Source: Methyloversatilis universalis (GTDB lineage Bacteria > Pseudomonadota > Gammaproteobacteria > Methylococcales > Methylococcaceae). From it: a stretch of DNA of 41,228 bases. Of this stretch, positions 8,297 through 16,357 are shown one piece after another; positions within the stretch are counted from its first letter, which is position 1; the number at the start of each line of letters is the position of its first letter. The stretch covers positions 1 through 41,228 of the forward strand of contig DYIL01000032.1 in the NCBI GenBank assembly GCA_020723665.1. The letters are read 5' to 3'. The position numbers and the translations under genes were made by a program. The notes beneath the pieces are model-generated. The model saw nothing but the letters and a program-made list of their open reading frames with translations. It had not been told where the DNA came from and made no database searches.

Positions 8297-8869
8297 CTAT
8301 CCGTGTCCCGCTTGAGAGGTCAGAAGCGAAATATCGACCCCCATCAGCTCGGCGGCGGCTTTCCAGCGATGCGCCGGCGCATAATCGAACATGATGGCGT
8401 CGTCGGCGGGAGCGCTCAGCCAGGAATTCTCGACGATTTCCCTTTCCAATTGTCCCTTTCCCCAGCCGGCATATCCCAGCGCCACCAAAACCTTTTGGGG
8501 CCCCTCGCCGACGCTCAAGGCTTCCAAGATGTCGCGGGAGGTCGTCAGCGAAATGGAATCCGACACCCGCAGGGTGGAGTTCCAATTGCCGCCGGATTCG
8601 TGGAGCACGAAGCCACGCTCGGCTTGCACTGGCCCTCCGAAATAAACCGGCATCTGGCCGATGGCGTCGTTGCGGATGTCGATGTTCATCTGTTGCATGA
8701 CGTCGCCCAGGGTCAACTCGGACGGACGGTTGATGATGATTCCCAATGCGCCTTCGGGACCATGCTGGCAGAGATAAGTGACGGTACGGGCGAAAAACGG
8801 GTCCGTCATTCCCGGCATGGCGATCAGAAAGTTGTTGGTCAGGTTCGCGGTCACGTCGATCATGTTCAT
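8297..8869 (-). CDS. yqgE: YqgE/AlgH family protein
   Basis: A 190-residue UPF0301 protein. Recognisable family segments are NNFLIAMPGMTDPFFARTV, YLCQHGPEGALGIIINRP and VLVALGYAGWGKGQLE. The AlgH name comes from alginate regulation in Pseudomonas, but its biochemical role is unknown. It ends three bases before ruvX and heads the yqgE-ruvX-pyrR-pyrB-pyrX operon. The ribosome binding site is weak; an in-frame ATG two codons later (8863) is also possible. Confidence 0.93.
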   Translation of the reverse strand: MNMIDVTANLTNNFLIAMPGMTDPFFARTVTYLCQHGPEGALGIIINRPSELTLGDVMQQMNIDIRNDAIGQMPVYFGGPVQAERGFVLHESGGNWNSTLRVSDSISLTTSRDILEALSVGEGPQKVLVALGYAGWGKGQLEREIVENSWLSAPADDAIMFDYAPAHRWKAAAELMGVDISLLTSQAGHG

Positions 8870-8899
8870 AGTATCGAGGTAGACCGGCGAGCCTGCAAG

Positions 8900-9646
8900 T
8901 CAGTTCACAAAGGTATCCATCAGATCGATGGTAAATTCCATCTCTTCTTCGTCGACGAGTTCCCAGCGCGAAATATTGAGTGCTGCGAGAACGCTCTCGC
9001 CTTTTGCGTTCTCGGGCATGGCGAGCAGCGCGTCGAGCAGCCGATCGCGGCGGTCCGCGAGTCTCGGGCCTATCATCAGCGCGTGGTGTATGACCTGAAT
9101 CTGACTCCTCACCAGTGCCCGGAGTTGCTTTTGTATGACCGAAGAGAGATTGTCGAAGGCCTCGGCGAGAAAAATGCCCGCATCGCAGTTGCCGTTGAGC
9201 AGCTTTTTGGCGACCAGCACGTAGGAGTCGCAGATTTCCATTTCGATCGTCGAGGCGTCGAGATCGGCCGGTTCCAGCATGATCATGCCCATCATGTGTA
9301 CGTCGGGATCTTCGGTGGTCGCGAGCTTGATCGAACCCGGCAGGTCCTCGACGTCAAGATAGGGACTTTGGGCATTCACCGCGACGACGGCCTCGTCCGC
9401 CTTGCCTTCCGGCTTGACCAGGGGTTTGAAGCCTTTTTGCCGCACCAGCATGGCGGCGTCGTAAGGGTTGGCGTAGATCAGGTCTATTCGGTCGGCCTGG
9501 ATGGCTTCCCGCTGGCTGTGGAAGTCGTCGAAAAGCTGCAAATGAAACGCTTCGTCCAGAGTCTTTTGCAGCCAAGTATTGAAAATGAACCAGCCGGACA
9601 AGTGCGCAGGGGTGAAATCCGGGCTCACGGTGAAAACGTGGGGCAT
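8900..9646 (-). CDS. PhnD-like substrate-binding domain protein, apparently cytoplasmic
   Basis: A 248-residue protein resembling the PhnD/SsuA periplasmic-binding fold. The DLIYANPYDAAMLVRQKGFKPL segment is typical of PhnD-type phosphonate or phosphite binding proteins, and the later CDAGIFLAEAFDNLS segment is in keeping with this fold. There is no signal peptide or lipobox, so it is likely an intracellular ligand sensor rather than a transporter component. It closes a leftward cluster with PAS, roadblock, GTPase and receiver-like genes, 28 bases after the PAS gene. The C-terminal part is acidic (DEEEMEF). The ligand is unknown. An upstream GAGGACC supports the start. Confidence 0.7.
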   Translation of the reverse strand: MPHVFTVSPDFTPAHLSGWFIFNTWLQKTLDEAFHLQLFDDFHSQREAIQADRIDLIYANPYDAAMLVRQKGFKPLVKPEGKADEAVVAVNAQSPYLDVEDLPGSIKLATTEDPDVHMMGMIMLEPADLDASTIEMEICDSYVLVAKKLLNGNCDAGIFLAEAFDNLSSVIQKQLRALVRSQIQVIHHALMIGPRLADRRDRLLDALLAMPENAKGESVLAALNISRWELVDEEEMEFTIDLMDTFVN

Positions 9647-9674
9647 CGCGTTGGTCCTCGCGGGATCGGGACGC

Positions 9675-10148
9675 TCAAAACAGTGTGGGATAGAGTCGCA
9701 TGCATTCGGCGATCTTCCGCCGAGACGGCTTGCGTCGGACCGAAGTGTAGCCGGTGATCCGGGCGTTCCTGATATTCGGAATGACGGTGGCCTTCACCCA
9801 ATAGTAACCGCCGTCCTTGCGCAGATTCTTGACGTAGCCCTGCCATTTCTCACCGCGCTGTACGGTTTCCCAAAGATCCGCGAAAGCCGCGGGAGGCATG
9901 TCGGGATGCCGCAGAATGTAGTGCGGCGCGCCGATCAATTCGTCTCTGGAGTACCCGGACATCTCGACGAAAGACTGGTTGACATGAGTGATGATGCCGG
10001 TCGCATCGGTGCGCGAGACGATCAAGCGGCCGTCCGGGAAAGGCGACTCGATGTCGGTTACCAGCACTTTCCGCCGGGTCCCGTCGAAATGGACGAGCGT
10101 ATGTTCTCGGTAGGCCCCGACGATATCTTCGGGCTTCATGTCTTGCAT
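9675..10148 (-). CDS. PAS-domain sensor protein (aerotaxis-receptor type)
   Basis: A 157-residue protein that is essentially one PAS domain. The core reads ITHVNQSFVEMSGYSRDELIGAPHYILRHPDMPPAAFADLWETVQRGEKWQGYVKNLRKDGGYYWVKA, given here as landmarks: SGYSRDEL, RHPDMPPAAF and YYWVKATVIP. This is the arrangement found in Aer-type PAS domains, which bind flavin or other cofactors. There is no output domain, transmembrane helix or kinase, so it should act through a protein partner, plausibly from the same cluster. AAGAGG before the ATG supports the start. The cofactor is not determinable from sequence. Confidence 0.85.
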   Translation of the reverse strand: MQDMKPEDIVGAYREHTLVHFDGTRRKVLVTDIESPFPDGRLIVSRTDATGIITHVNQSFVEMSGYSRDELIGAPHYILRHPDMPPAAFADLWETVQRGEKWQGYVKNLRKDGGYYWVKATVIPNIRNARITGYTSVRRKPSRRKIAECMRLYPTLF

Positions 10149-10188
10149 GGCGGCCTCTTGAAACAGCGGTAAAACGGACGAACCGAAT

Positions 10189-10551
10189 TCAGATCAGACC
10201 GGCTATGCTTTCGGCGGCCCGCTTGACGTCGAGAAATATCAGACCCAATTTGGCATTGGGCTTGGCCATCACGGTCAATACCGCTTCCTTGCCGGCGTAT
10301 GTCATCAGTACATATCCTCTGTCGCCTTTGATCAGCACCTGTTCGAGGGTACCCCGCGACAGCTCCTGGGCGGTCCGGTCGCCCAGGGAGAGCATGGCGG
10401 CGCTCATGGCGCCCATCCGATCCTCGTCCAGGTTCTGGGGCAATACCGCCGCCATCATCAAGCCGTCGGTCGAAATGACGCCGGACGCCTCGATGTCGGC
10501 CGAGGTGCCGTTCAATTCGCTCAGGATGGAAGTCAACATTTCCGCACGCAT
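10189..10551 (-). CDS. roadblock/LC7 domain protein (MglB-like)
   Basis: A 120-residue single-domain protein. The pattern IEASGVISTDGLMMAAVLPQ, then MSAAMLSLGDRTAQELSRG, LEQVLIKGDRGYVLMT and LTVMAKPNAKLGLIF is the bacterial roadblock fold. Such proteins dimerise and commonly act as GTPase-activating or scaffolding partners of small Ras-like GTPases, as MglB does for MglA. The open frame runs 18 codons further upstream, but the ATG at 10551 starts the domain and has an AGG-containing leader. A small GTPase lies two genes upstream, a likely partner. Confidence 0.88.
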   Translation of the reverse strand: MRAEMLTSILSELNGTSADIEASGVISTDGLMMAAVLPQNLDEDRMGAMSAAMLSLGDRTAQELSRGTLEQVLIKGDRGYVLMTYAGKEAVLTVMAKPNAKLGLIFLDVKRAAESIAGLI

Positions 10552-10611
10552 AACTAAACCTCGCTCAGAGTTTCGGATTAATTCCGGAAAAATTCTTTGA
10601 AACACACGGCT

Positions 10612-11256
10612 TCAGGCGCCGACGCCGGCGTAGCGTCGGCTCAAGGTCCACACCAGCGTAACGAAAGCCGGCCTGTTGAACCTCGGCCTTCCGGCGGCGA
10701 CGAGCACGAATCGCTCTTTGCCCAGATAGAGCGGCCAAAATCCCATTTTGCTGTTGCCCGCAGAGTCCACGATCGACCAGGCGCTCGAATTGAGCCCCAG
10801 GTTGTTGAGCAGAAGACCCGAGCGACGTTCATGCAGATTGGCCAGATCGGCGCTGAGCGCCGAAAGTTCCTCGGCGACCTCGTGGGGAAAACCGTGGGTC
10901 GCGAGATAAAACCCTTGACTGTCGGCCAGCAGGACCTTGGCTTGGCTGCTGAGTTCGCTCAGCAGGTCCGGCAGAATTTCGGAAAGGGGCTGGTTCGGGC
11001 AGTTCAGCGGGTCCTTCAAGCCTTGCAGCAACTTGGCTTGTTGCGCGTGGTGGAGCACGGCATAAGCCCGTTCAGGGTCATCGAGTGCCGACCAATCCTT
11101 GAGGCCTGCCAAGGTCAGCGCGGGGCTGGACTCCATTTGCAGCAAGTTTCGGATGAGCCGCCTAGCAGGGGTGTGCGCCTTGGTCGTAACCGCGTGATAA
11201 GCACCGCCCGGGGTAGGATGAAGATAAAGATCCTCCGCGAGGAAATACTCCTTCAT
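10612..11256 (-). CDS. conserved protein with a roadblock-like C-terminal half
   Basis: A 214-residue protein that I do not recognise by name. The first half looks like a short helical module (ARRLIRNLLQMESSPALTLAGL, ERAYAVLHHAQQAKLLQGL). The second half (KVLLADSQGFYLATHGFPHEVAEELSALSADL, SAWSIVDSAGNSKMGFWPLY, RFVLVAAGRP) follows the hydrophobic and glycine spacing of a roadblock domain, so it may be a second MglB-type partner for the neighbouring GTPase. The start at 11256 has GGAGG six bases upstream and overlaps the GTPase stop as ATGA, indicating coupling. A longer frame extending right is the GTPase gene read out of phase. Confidence 0.6.
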   Translation of the reverse strand: MKEYFLAEDLYLHPTPGGAYHAVTTKAHTPARRLIRNLLQMESSPALTLAGLKDWSALDDPERAYAVLHHAQQAKLLQGLKDPLNCPNQPLSEILPDLLSELSSQAKVLLADSQGFYLATHGFPHEVAEELSALSADLANLHERRSGLLLNNLGLNSSAWSIVDSAGNSKMGFWPLYLGKERFVLVAAGRPRFNRPAFVTLVWTLSRRYAGVGA

Positions 11257-11795
11257 TGATCCTCCAAGCCGGGATCGATGGAGTAGAGCAAGGCCTGCAC
11301 CAAAAGAGAGACGTCCTTCTTGCGCCGGGCGTCCACCTCGAAGATCGGCGGGTTCAGACCGGTCCCCGCGAACTGCCGGTGATAGTCCGACAGAACGGGC
11401 GTGGCGCGGATATCCATCTGCGTGACGCCCACGACCAGACTTGTGTCCTGGATGAAGCGGCCGAATTTGTTCAAGAAAAAACGCAGGTCCTGGAAAGGAT
11501 CGGCACGGGTGTTGTCTAGCAGTAGGACCAGGCCGATCCCGCCGGTGGTCAGTATGTCCCACATGAAATCGAACCGCTCCTGGCCCGGCGTTCCGTACAA
11601 GTGGATTTTTTCGCCCCCGGGCAGAATCATCATCCCGTAATCTAGCGCAACGGTGGTGGACGCTTTCCGGTTCTTGGCCATATCGCTGGCCAGTTCGTCC
11701 GTCTTGACCGGCGGAACATCACTGAGGGTGGTGATGGCGGTCGTTTTCCCGGCGCCTACGGGTCCGGTGAAGATGATTTTGTTGTACTGAATCAC
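11253..11795 (-). CDS. small Ras-like GTPase (COG2229/MglA-related)
   Basis: A 180-residue GTPase. G1 is GPVGAGKTT (11-19), the G2 threonine lies in KASTTVALDYG, G3 reads YGTPGQERF so the usual aspartate of DxxG is glycine, and G4 is TQMD (125-128) instead of NKxD. These departures are normal in the bacterial family that pairs with roadblock proteins. It likely switches between GTP and GDP forms to control localisation or activity of a partner. It is flanked by a receiver-like gene upstream and two roadblock-type genes downstream, strong context for an MglA/MglB-style switch. No membrane segment is visible. Confidence 0.9.
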   Translation of the reverse strand: MIQYNKIIFTGPVGAGKTTAITTLSDVPPVKTDELASDMAKNRKASTTVALDYGMMILPGGEKIHLYGTPGQERFDFMWDILTTGGIGLVLLLDNTRADPFQDLRFFLNKFGRFIQDTSLVVGVTQMDIRATPVLSDYHRQFAGTGLNPPIFEVDARRKKDVSLLVQALLYSIDPGLEDQ

Positions 11796-11813
11796 GATTC
11801 GGTTCCGCTCCCG

Positions 11814-13007
11814 TTAAGACACTTTCAGATGTTTCAAAAGCTTCCCGAGAAAAGAGGTGCGCGCCGGTTCCGGTTTGGGCGGCGGCGGAGCTTCCACTCG
11901 GTCGGCTTGCCGCTTTGGCCGCTGCTCGATGAGCCGCAGGGCGTGCGCGGCGCTGATGAACGCAAAAACATACTGCTGCCGTATGCCCAGAATCTTCGCC
12001 GCCTCGCACACGGTATGCGTACCCTGATGCAGCAATGCGGCGATCCGCATGGTGTGCGGGATCAAGAGGAAGCGGGTCAGATTGGGCCAGTGTTTCAGGA
12101 CTACCTCGTGTTCGAGTGAGATGTCCGCGGGAATCTTGCCTCTCGAGGTCCAAATCGCCGTTTTCCATAGGAATGCATCCAGCGGGATCAACCGGTCCGG
12201 ATCGAGGCGAGCCTCGCCCGCATCGATCGGGGTTACTTTCAGGTTCTTGACGGTTTGCGCGCGCGATTCACTGATATCCATATGCGCGAGATGGTTGATG
12301 CGAATCGCGCAGGCGGCGCGCAATTGCACCTCATCGGCATCGATCCATAAGCGTCGAATCTGCGGGAGCACGATGAGCGGCTTCCATGGCGTTTCCACCC
12401 GGAGAGCCTGTTGGCGCGACAGGGCGAGCGCGCAGGCGGATTCGAAGCTGCCCTGAAGGTACTCCCTCGGGTCGTAACGCACGGCCGCCGCCTGCGCCGG
12501 GTTGGCGGGATCGATATCGTCGCGGACGCCCAAAAAGCTCAGGAAGCTGTGCTCGTCCAGCAAAGCCGCCACTTTGGACGCCGACCCCTCGGGCTTTTTC
12601 GCCGCGGCGACGGTTCGAAGCGGGATCGTGCGGGGTTCCGTTCCCGGCTTTCCGGCTTCCCGCGGCCGGCGGCTTTCCACAATTTCCCGAGCGCGCCGGA
12701 TCGCCTGCAACATGCTTTCGGTCTGAACGGGTTTCTTGACGAAGACCTGTTCGGGCGAGGAGGTGCAGTCGTTTAGAGAAAGACAGATAAGCACCCGGTC
12801 CGGGTGGATTTCCCGTTCCCGATCGAGCAACTCGGTCGCTCGCGGCGCATCCATGTCGATCAGGCAGGCGTCCGCCTCTCGTCCGTCTTCGACCAGTTCA
12901 GCCTGCTTGCGGCAAGGCCCCTGCAGGAACATCTTAAACAGTTTCACGGTTCGCTCATCCATCCCTCGAAACACCAACCGCAATGGCGCCATCGCTAAAT
13001 CGATCAT
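11814..13007 (-). CDS. pseudo-receiver protein with helix-turn-helix-like C-terminus
   Basis: A 397-residue protein. Residues 1-110 look like a response-regulator receiver: LRLVFRGMD, ACLIDMDAP with D51/D53 at the phospho-acceptor strand, RVLICLSLND, and VKKPV with the conserved lysine. The acidic pair normally after strand 1 is absent, so phosphorylation is doubtful. The middle is unknown. Near the C-terminus, HTVCEAAKILGIRQQYVFAFI reads like a helix-turn-helix, followed by a proline/lysine tail. It overlaps the upstream TPR gene by four bases and precedes the GTPase by 18. I cannot name a family; a role in signal input to the GTPase is inference. Confidence 0.65.
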   Translation of the reverse strand: MIDLAMAPLRLVFRGMDERTVKLFKMFLQGPCRKQAELVEDGREADACLIDMDAPRATELLDREREIHPDRVLICLSLNDCTSSPEQVFVKKPVQTESMLQAIRRAREIVESRRPREAGKPGTEPRTIPLRTVAAAKKPEGSASKVAALLDEHSFLSFLGVRDDIDPANPAQAAAVRYDPREYLQGSFESACALALSRQQALRVETPWKPLIVLPQIRRLWIDADEVQLRAACAIRINHLAHMDISESRAQTVKNLKVTPIDAGEARLDPDRLIPLDAFLWKTAIWTSRGKIPADISLEHEVVLKHWPNLTRFLLIPHTMRIAALLHQGTHTVCEAAKILGIRQQYVFAFISAAHALRLIEQRPKRQADRVEAPPPPKPEPARTSFLGKLLKHLKVS

Positions 13008-13762
13008 GGCGTGTGGTCCCTTCGCAGATATCGTTCGCAGTCGTCCCAGATCGTCGGCAGGGAGTCCTGGATTTGTTGAAGTTTTTTGCGAATGCGCAAG
13101 AAATTGTCGAGATCGCCCGTGGCCCGATATAGCAGCAGGAGTTCCGCTTGCAAATCGGTCCGGTCCGGTTGCCGGGACAGCGCCTCTTCCAATACCGCGC
13201 GCGCTTGATCGAGTTGGCTGTACTCGATGTGTTCCCGCGCTTCCACCAGAGGATCCCTATCTTCGTCAGAGGTATCGACGGATACCCGAACCAGGTCGAG
13301 CAACCCGACGATGCCGGGCGTCAGAACCGATCGGTTGACGAGGGGCAGTTCGTTCCAGTGGGGTACGAGTTCCGAACGGAGCCAATGATCGAGGCACGCA
13401 TAGCAGTCCCTGCGCAAGCGAGTGCGCGCACCGTTCAGCAATCGTCTACGCAGCTCGTGCCCTCTTTGGCCCAGGGCGACGAACAGGTCCAAGAGCGCCG
13501 CGTACAGGCCGTCGTAATCGTTCAGACGGTAGTGGTGGAATATCCGCTGGGTATGACGAAGCAGGTTGTCGGGTGCGGCCGCCACGGAATAGGCCAGGTA
13601 ATCGGCAATATCGTCGGCCGTCCCGGGGCAAAGCGGGTCCAGCTCCGGGGACTCCTCGATCAGGAATGCGGGTTCGGCAAAATCAAGCAAATCGAGGTCG
13701 TGTTCCGTCTCGGCGCACTGCGGCAAAGCCGGTCGCTGATCTTGAGTGAGATAGTCGGCCAT
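13004..13762 (-). CDS. TPR-like cytoplasmic protein of unknown function
   Basis: A 252-residue acidic protein without signal peptide or membrane helix. Around residues 172-225 the pattern ARAVLEEALSRQPDRTDLQAELLLLYRATGDLDNF is that of tetratricopeptide repeats and recalls the FimV C-terminal region. The N-terminal 60 residues are rich in Asp, Glu and Leu and probably disordered. It is the first gene of the leftward GTPase cluster; its stop overlaps the next start by four bases. No good ribosome binding site is visible. A scaffold role is suggested only by repeats and context. Confidence 0.65.
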   Translation of the reverse strand: MADYLTQDQRPALPQCAETEHDLDLLDFAEPAFLIEESPELDPLCPGTADDIADYLAYSVAAAPDNLLRHTQRIFHHYRLNDYDGLYAALLDLFVALGQRGHELRRRLLNGARTRLRRDCYACLDHWLRSELVPHWNELPLVNRSVLTPGIVGLLDLVRVSVDTSDEDRDPLVEAREHIEYSQLDQARAVLEEALSRQPDRTDLQAELLLLYRATGDLDNFLRIRKKLQQIQDSLPTIWDDCERYLRRDHTP

Positions 13763-14193
13763 CGTTGCGTGGTCGGCAGAAACGGCTAAGCGGTTAAATC
13801 GAATCGGGTGAACGCATGCTTACGGGAGCCGGCTGACACCGGCGCGTCAGCGACTATGCGCCAGCGGGATCTCCCTGCCGGACGCATGATCAAGAATAGT
13901 CGGTTTTTCGAGGAAGGCTAGGCAGCCGCGGGCGGCTCTACATGCCGGTTAAAACGCTGCGGCGGCGAGGTTTGACGGGGCTTTAAGAAAGCTCCGAGCA
14001 AGCGGATTCCGTTCATCTCCCTTCGACAGGCTCGGGTCGAACGGTCTACTGCGATAGGTTCTTTAGCAGAGCTTCCTTGGCGGGATGGGGAAAACTCTTC
14101 GGTTGTACGGCTTGTTGCGCATTTACGGAAGCAGCTCACGCTGCACGTCGTATGCGCTTGCGGTTTTTCATCACTCTGTTGAGCCGGGGAGGG
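13763..14193. other. intergenic region with presumed promoter and a MITE-like repeat
   Basis: This gap holds the upstream region of the leftward GTPase cluster and the 97-base repeat copy listed separately (13983-14079). No open frame here has coding character. The stretch 14080-14193 leads into the tonB 3' end without a clear terminator. Confidence 0.5.
13983..14079. repeat. MITE-like repeat, copy A (shortest)
   Basis: The left end TTAAGAAAGCTCCGAGCAAG and right end CAGAGCTTCCTT form imperfect inverted termini. The left 30 bases are close to the reverse complement of the right end of copy C, including GGATTCCGTTC. An inner CCCTTCGACAGGCTCGG arm matches the inner stem of the other copies. 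At 97 bases it is the smallest of three copies and has no coding capacity. Confidence 0.7.
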
Positions 14194-15045
14194 TCAGGGG
14201 CCGGTTTCGAGACGGTGGTTGTTCTCGAACCGCCACGTGCGCGTGATAACCAAGACGTCCGCCTGCTGCCTGAGCTCTTGCGGGAAAGGGGCAAAGGGAG
14301 CCGCAAGCTGCACGATGTTCATGGCGGCGTCGTCCAATACTTGATGACCGGACGAATGCCGGACGTTTATGCTGTACACGGTTCCGTCCGGCTTGATGCC
14401 GACGCTCAGAAGCAGGCTTCCGGAAAGATTCCTACGGCGGGCCTCGTCCGGATAATTGAGATTGCCGATGCGTTCGATTTTTTCCTGCCAGGCCTTCTCA
14501 TAGGCGGCCGCCTTGTATTTGTGGGCGTTCACCGAATTGATGTAAACCAGTTTCGGACGGCGGGCATACGCTTCCGGCGACTTGTTGAGTTCGGCGCTCA
14601 ATTCGGCAATCTGCTGGCTGAGCGCCGCGGCGGTGAGCTTGACCGGCTGCGGATCCGGCTGTATCTCCGTGCCCCGGTCCATGACGATCTTCTGTTCGGA
14701 CGCTTGCTGTTTCAGCACGCGTTTGAGCTTGGCTTCCTGGGCGTGCGCGGGACTGGGTGAATTCTCGGTTTGCCGGCCCTGGCCTTCCTGCGGAGTGGGA
14801 CCGCTCCGGGGAATCGCCTTTTCGGTATGTGTCCCGCTCCCGAACTGGTTGTCCGGGGCGAGAAAATCGGCCTTCTCTGGCGCCTGCTGCGAAGGGTTTC
14901 GCACCAGGGCGATGGTCAATGACTTCTTGACCTCGGGCTCCTTGGGCATTTCGAAACTGACGCCCAGGATCACAACGGCATGTACGACGGCGGCAAAGAC
15001 CAGGGATAGAAGGAAGCGGTCTGAAAAAACCTTTTCGGTATTCAT
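14194..15045 (-). CDS. tonB: TonB-family energy transducer
   Basis: A 283-residue protein: a short cytoplasmic N-terminus, one transmembrane helix at about residues 12-32 (LLSLVFAAVVHAVVILGVSF), a long proline/glutamine/lysine-rich periplasmic linker, and a TonB C-terminal domain (YPDEARRRNLSGSLLLSVGIKPDGTV, SGHQVLDDAAMNIVQLAAPFAPFP). It should pass proton-motive energy from an ExbB-ExbD motor to outer-membrane receptors; neither exbB nor exbD is nearby. It lies nine bases after gshB, so the two are probably co-transcribed, an arrangement known in pseudomonads and relatives. Its particular receptor cannot be inferred. Confidence 0.9.
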   Translation of the reverse strand: MNTEKVFSDRFLLSLVFAAVVHAVVILGVSFEMPKEPEVKKSLTIALVRNPSQQAPEKADFLAPDNQFGSGTHTEKAIPRSGPTPQEGQGRQTENSPSPAHAQEAKLKRVLKQQASEQKIVMDRGTEIQPDPQPVKLTAAALSQQIAELSAELNKSPEAYARRPKLVYINSVNAHKYKAAAYEKAWQEKIERIGNLNYPDEARRRNLSGSLLLSVGIKPDGTVYSINVRHSSGHQVLDDAAMNIVQLAAPFAPFPQELRQQADVLVITRTWRFENNHRLETGP

Positions 15046-15054
15046 GAGGCTACG

Positions 15055-16008
15055 TTACCGAACCCGCACGGCGGACTCGATATGATTCATCAGTAAGGCA
15101 CTGATATTCAAGCCGTACAGTGCATCCAGTTCCTGCACGCAGGTCGGGCTGGTCACGTTCACTTCGGTCAGATAGTTTCCGATGACGTCCAGCCCGACGA
15201 ATACCAGCCCTCTTTCCTTGAGCGCGGGGCCCACTTGCTCGGCGATCCAGCGATCCCGCGGGGTCAGCTCGCGTCCCTCGGCGCGTCCTCCGGCGGCCAG
15301 ATTCCCTCGGCTCTCGCCCAGCGCGGGGATACGGGCGAGAGCGTAAGGAACCGCCTCGCCGTTTACCACCAGGATCCGTTTGTCGCCGTCGACGATTTCC
15401 GGCAGGTAGCGTTGAGCCATGACGAAGCGCGCGTTGTGCCGGGTCATGGTTTCCAGGATGACGGTCAGATTGGGATCGTTTTCGGCCACGCGGAAAATCG
15501 AGGCGCCACCCATCCCGTCCAGAGGTTTCAGGATGATCTCGCCCTGCTCGTGCAGGAACTCCCGGATCTTCCGCGCTTCCCGGGCCACCAGGGTCGGCGG
15601 GCAGCATTGCGGAAACCAGGCGGTGAAGAGCTTTTCGTTGGCATCGCGCAGAGAGCGGGGTTTGTTGACGACGTAAAGACCCTGGTTTTCCGCGCATTCC
15701 AGGAGATAGGTGGCGTAGATGTATTCCTGATCGAAAGGCGGATCTTTGCGCATCAACACCACGTCCAAGGAATCCAGCGGCGCATCCGTTTCGCCGAGGA
15801 AGCTGAACCAGGAGCGTTCGTTGCGTTCGACGCTCAGGCGGCGCATCCGCGCATAGGTTCGTCCGTCCCGCAAATAAAGATCGTTGAGCTCCATATAATA
15901 GAGCTCGTAGCCCCGCGATTGGGCTTCGAGCAGCATGGCGAAGCTGGTGTCCTTGTGGATCTTGATTTTGCCGATGGGATCCATGACGATTCCGAGCTTT
16001 AGACTCAT
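15055..16008 (-). CDS. gshB: glutathione synthetase
   Basis: A 317-residue ATP-grasp enzyme, almost the same length as E. coli GshB. Clear family segments are LGIVMDPIGKIKIHKDTSFAML at the start, VLMRKDPPFDQEYIYATY, ILKPLDGMGGASIFRV in the ATP-grasp core, and GLDVIGNYLTEVNVTSPTC near the end. It joins gamma-glutamylcysteine to glycine to make glutathione. The frame extends 17 codons upstream, but the ATG at 16008 fits the family start. It is divergent from rpmB and followed at nine bases by tonB. Confidence 0.97.
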   Translation of the reverse strand: MSLKLGIVMDPIGKIKIHKDTSFAMLLEAQSRGYELYYMELNDLYLRDGRTYARMRRLSVERNERSWFSFLGETDAPLDSLDVVLMRKDPPFDQEYIYATYLLECAENQGLYVVNKPRSLRDANEKLFTAWFPQCCPPTLVAREARKIREFLHEQGEIILKPLDGMGGASIFRVAENDPNLTVILETMTRHNARFVMAQRYLPEIVDGDKRILVVNGEAVPYALARIPALGESRGNLAAGGRAEGRELTPRDRWIAEQVGPALKERGLVFVGLDVIGNYLTEVNVTSPTCVQELDALYGLNISALLMNHIESAVRVR

Positions 16009-16036
16009 AGCGTTTTTCCGTGATAACGAGCGCGGC

Positions 16037-16066
16037 TTGACTTGAAAACCTTGAATCATATATAAA
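16037..16066 (+). promoter_or_regulatory. probable sigma-70 promoter of rpmB-rpmG
   Basis: TTGACT (16037-16042) and TATAAA (16061-16066) are 18 bases apart, each matching five of six consensus positions. The -10 box lies about 40 bases before the rpmB ATG, and the divergent gshB start is just to the left. Confidence 0.7.
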
Positions 16067-16106
16067 GCGAGGTTTCCGTTCCAGCTAGGCGAGTTAGAGG
16101 TCTATC

Positions 16107-16343
16107 ATGTCCAGAGTATGCCAGGTGACGGGCAAGCGCCGTATTGTAGGCAATAATGTCTCGCACGCTAACAACAAGACGAAGCGCCTGTTCAATCCGA
16201 ATCTGCACCAGCACCGTTTTTGGGTCGAGAGCGAAAACCGTTGGGTGAGTCTTCGCGTTTCCAGCCAGGGAATGCGCATCATCGACAAGAAAGGTATAGA
16301 CGCCGTTTTGGCGGATATCCGCAAGCGCGGCGAAAAAGTCTGA
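16107..16343 (+). CDS. rpmB: 50S ribosomal protein L28
   Basis: A 78-residue protein matching L28 throughout ([45 protein letters not shown]). It is a structural protein of the large subunit. Length matches the E. coli protein. It is paired with rpmG, whose start follows 14 bases after the stop, as is standard in gammaproteobacteria. Only one cysteine is present, so this is the form without the zinc-binding cysteine set. Confidence 0.98.
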   Translation: MSRVCQVTGKRRIVGNNVSHANNKTKRLFNPNLHQHRFWVESENRWVSLRVSSQGMRIIDKKGIDAVLADIRKRGEKV

Positions 16344-16357
16344 TCGAGGTCTGAACC

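Noticed and set aside
8270..9757. 495-codon open frame on the plus strand
   Set aside because: It lies antisense to yqgE and the PhnD-like gene, both of which have recognisable domains; the plus-strand product has none.
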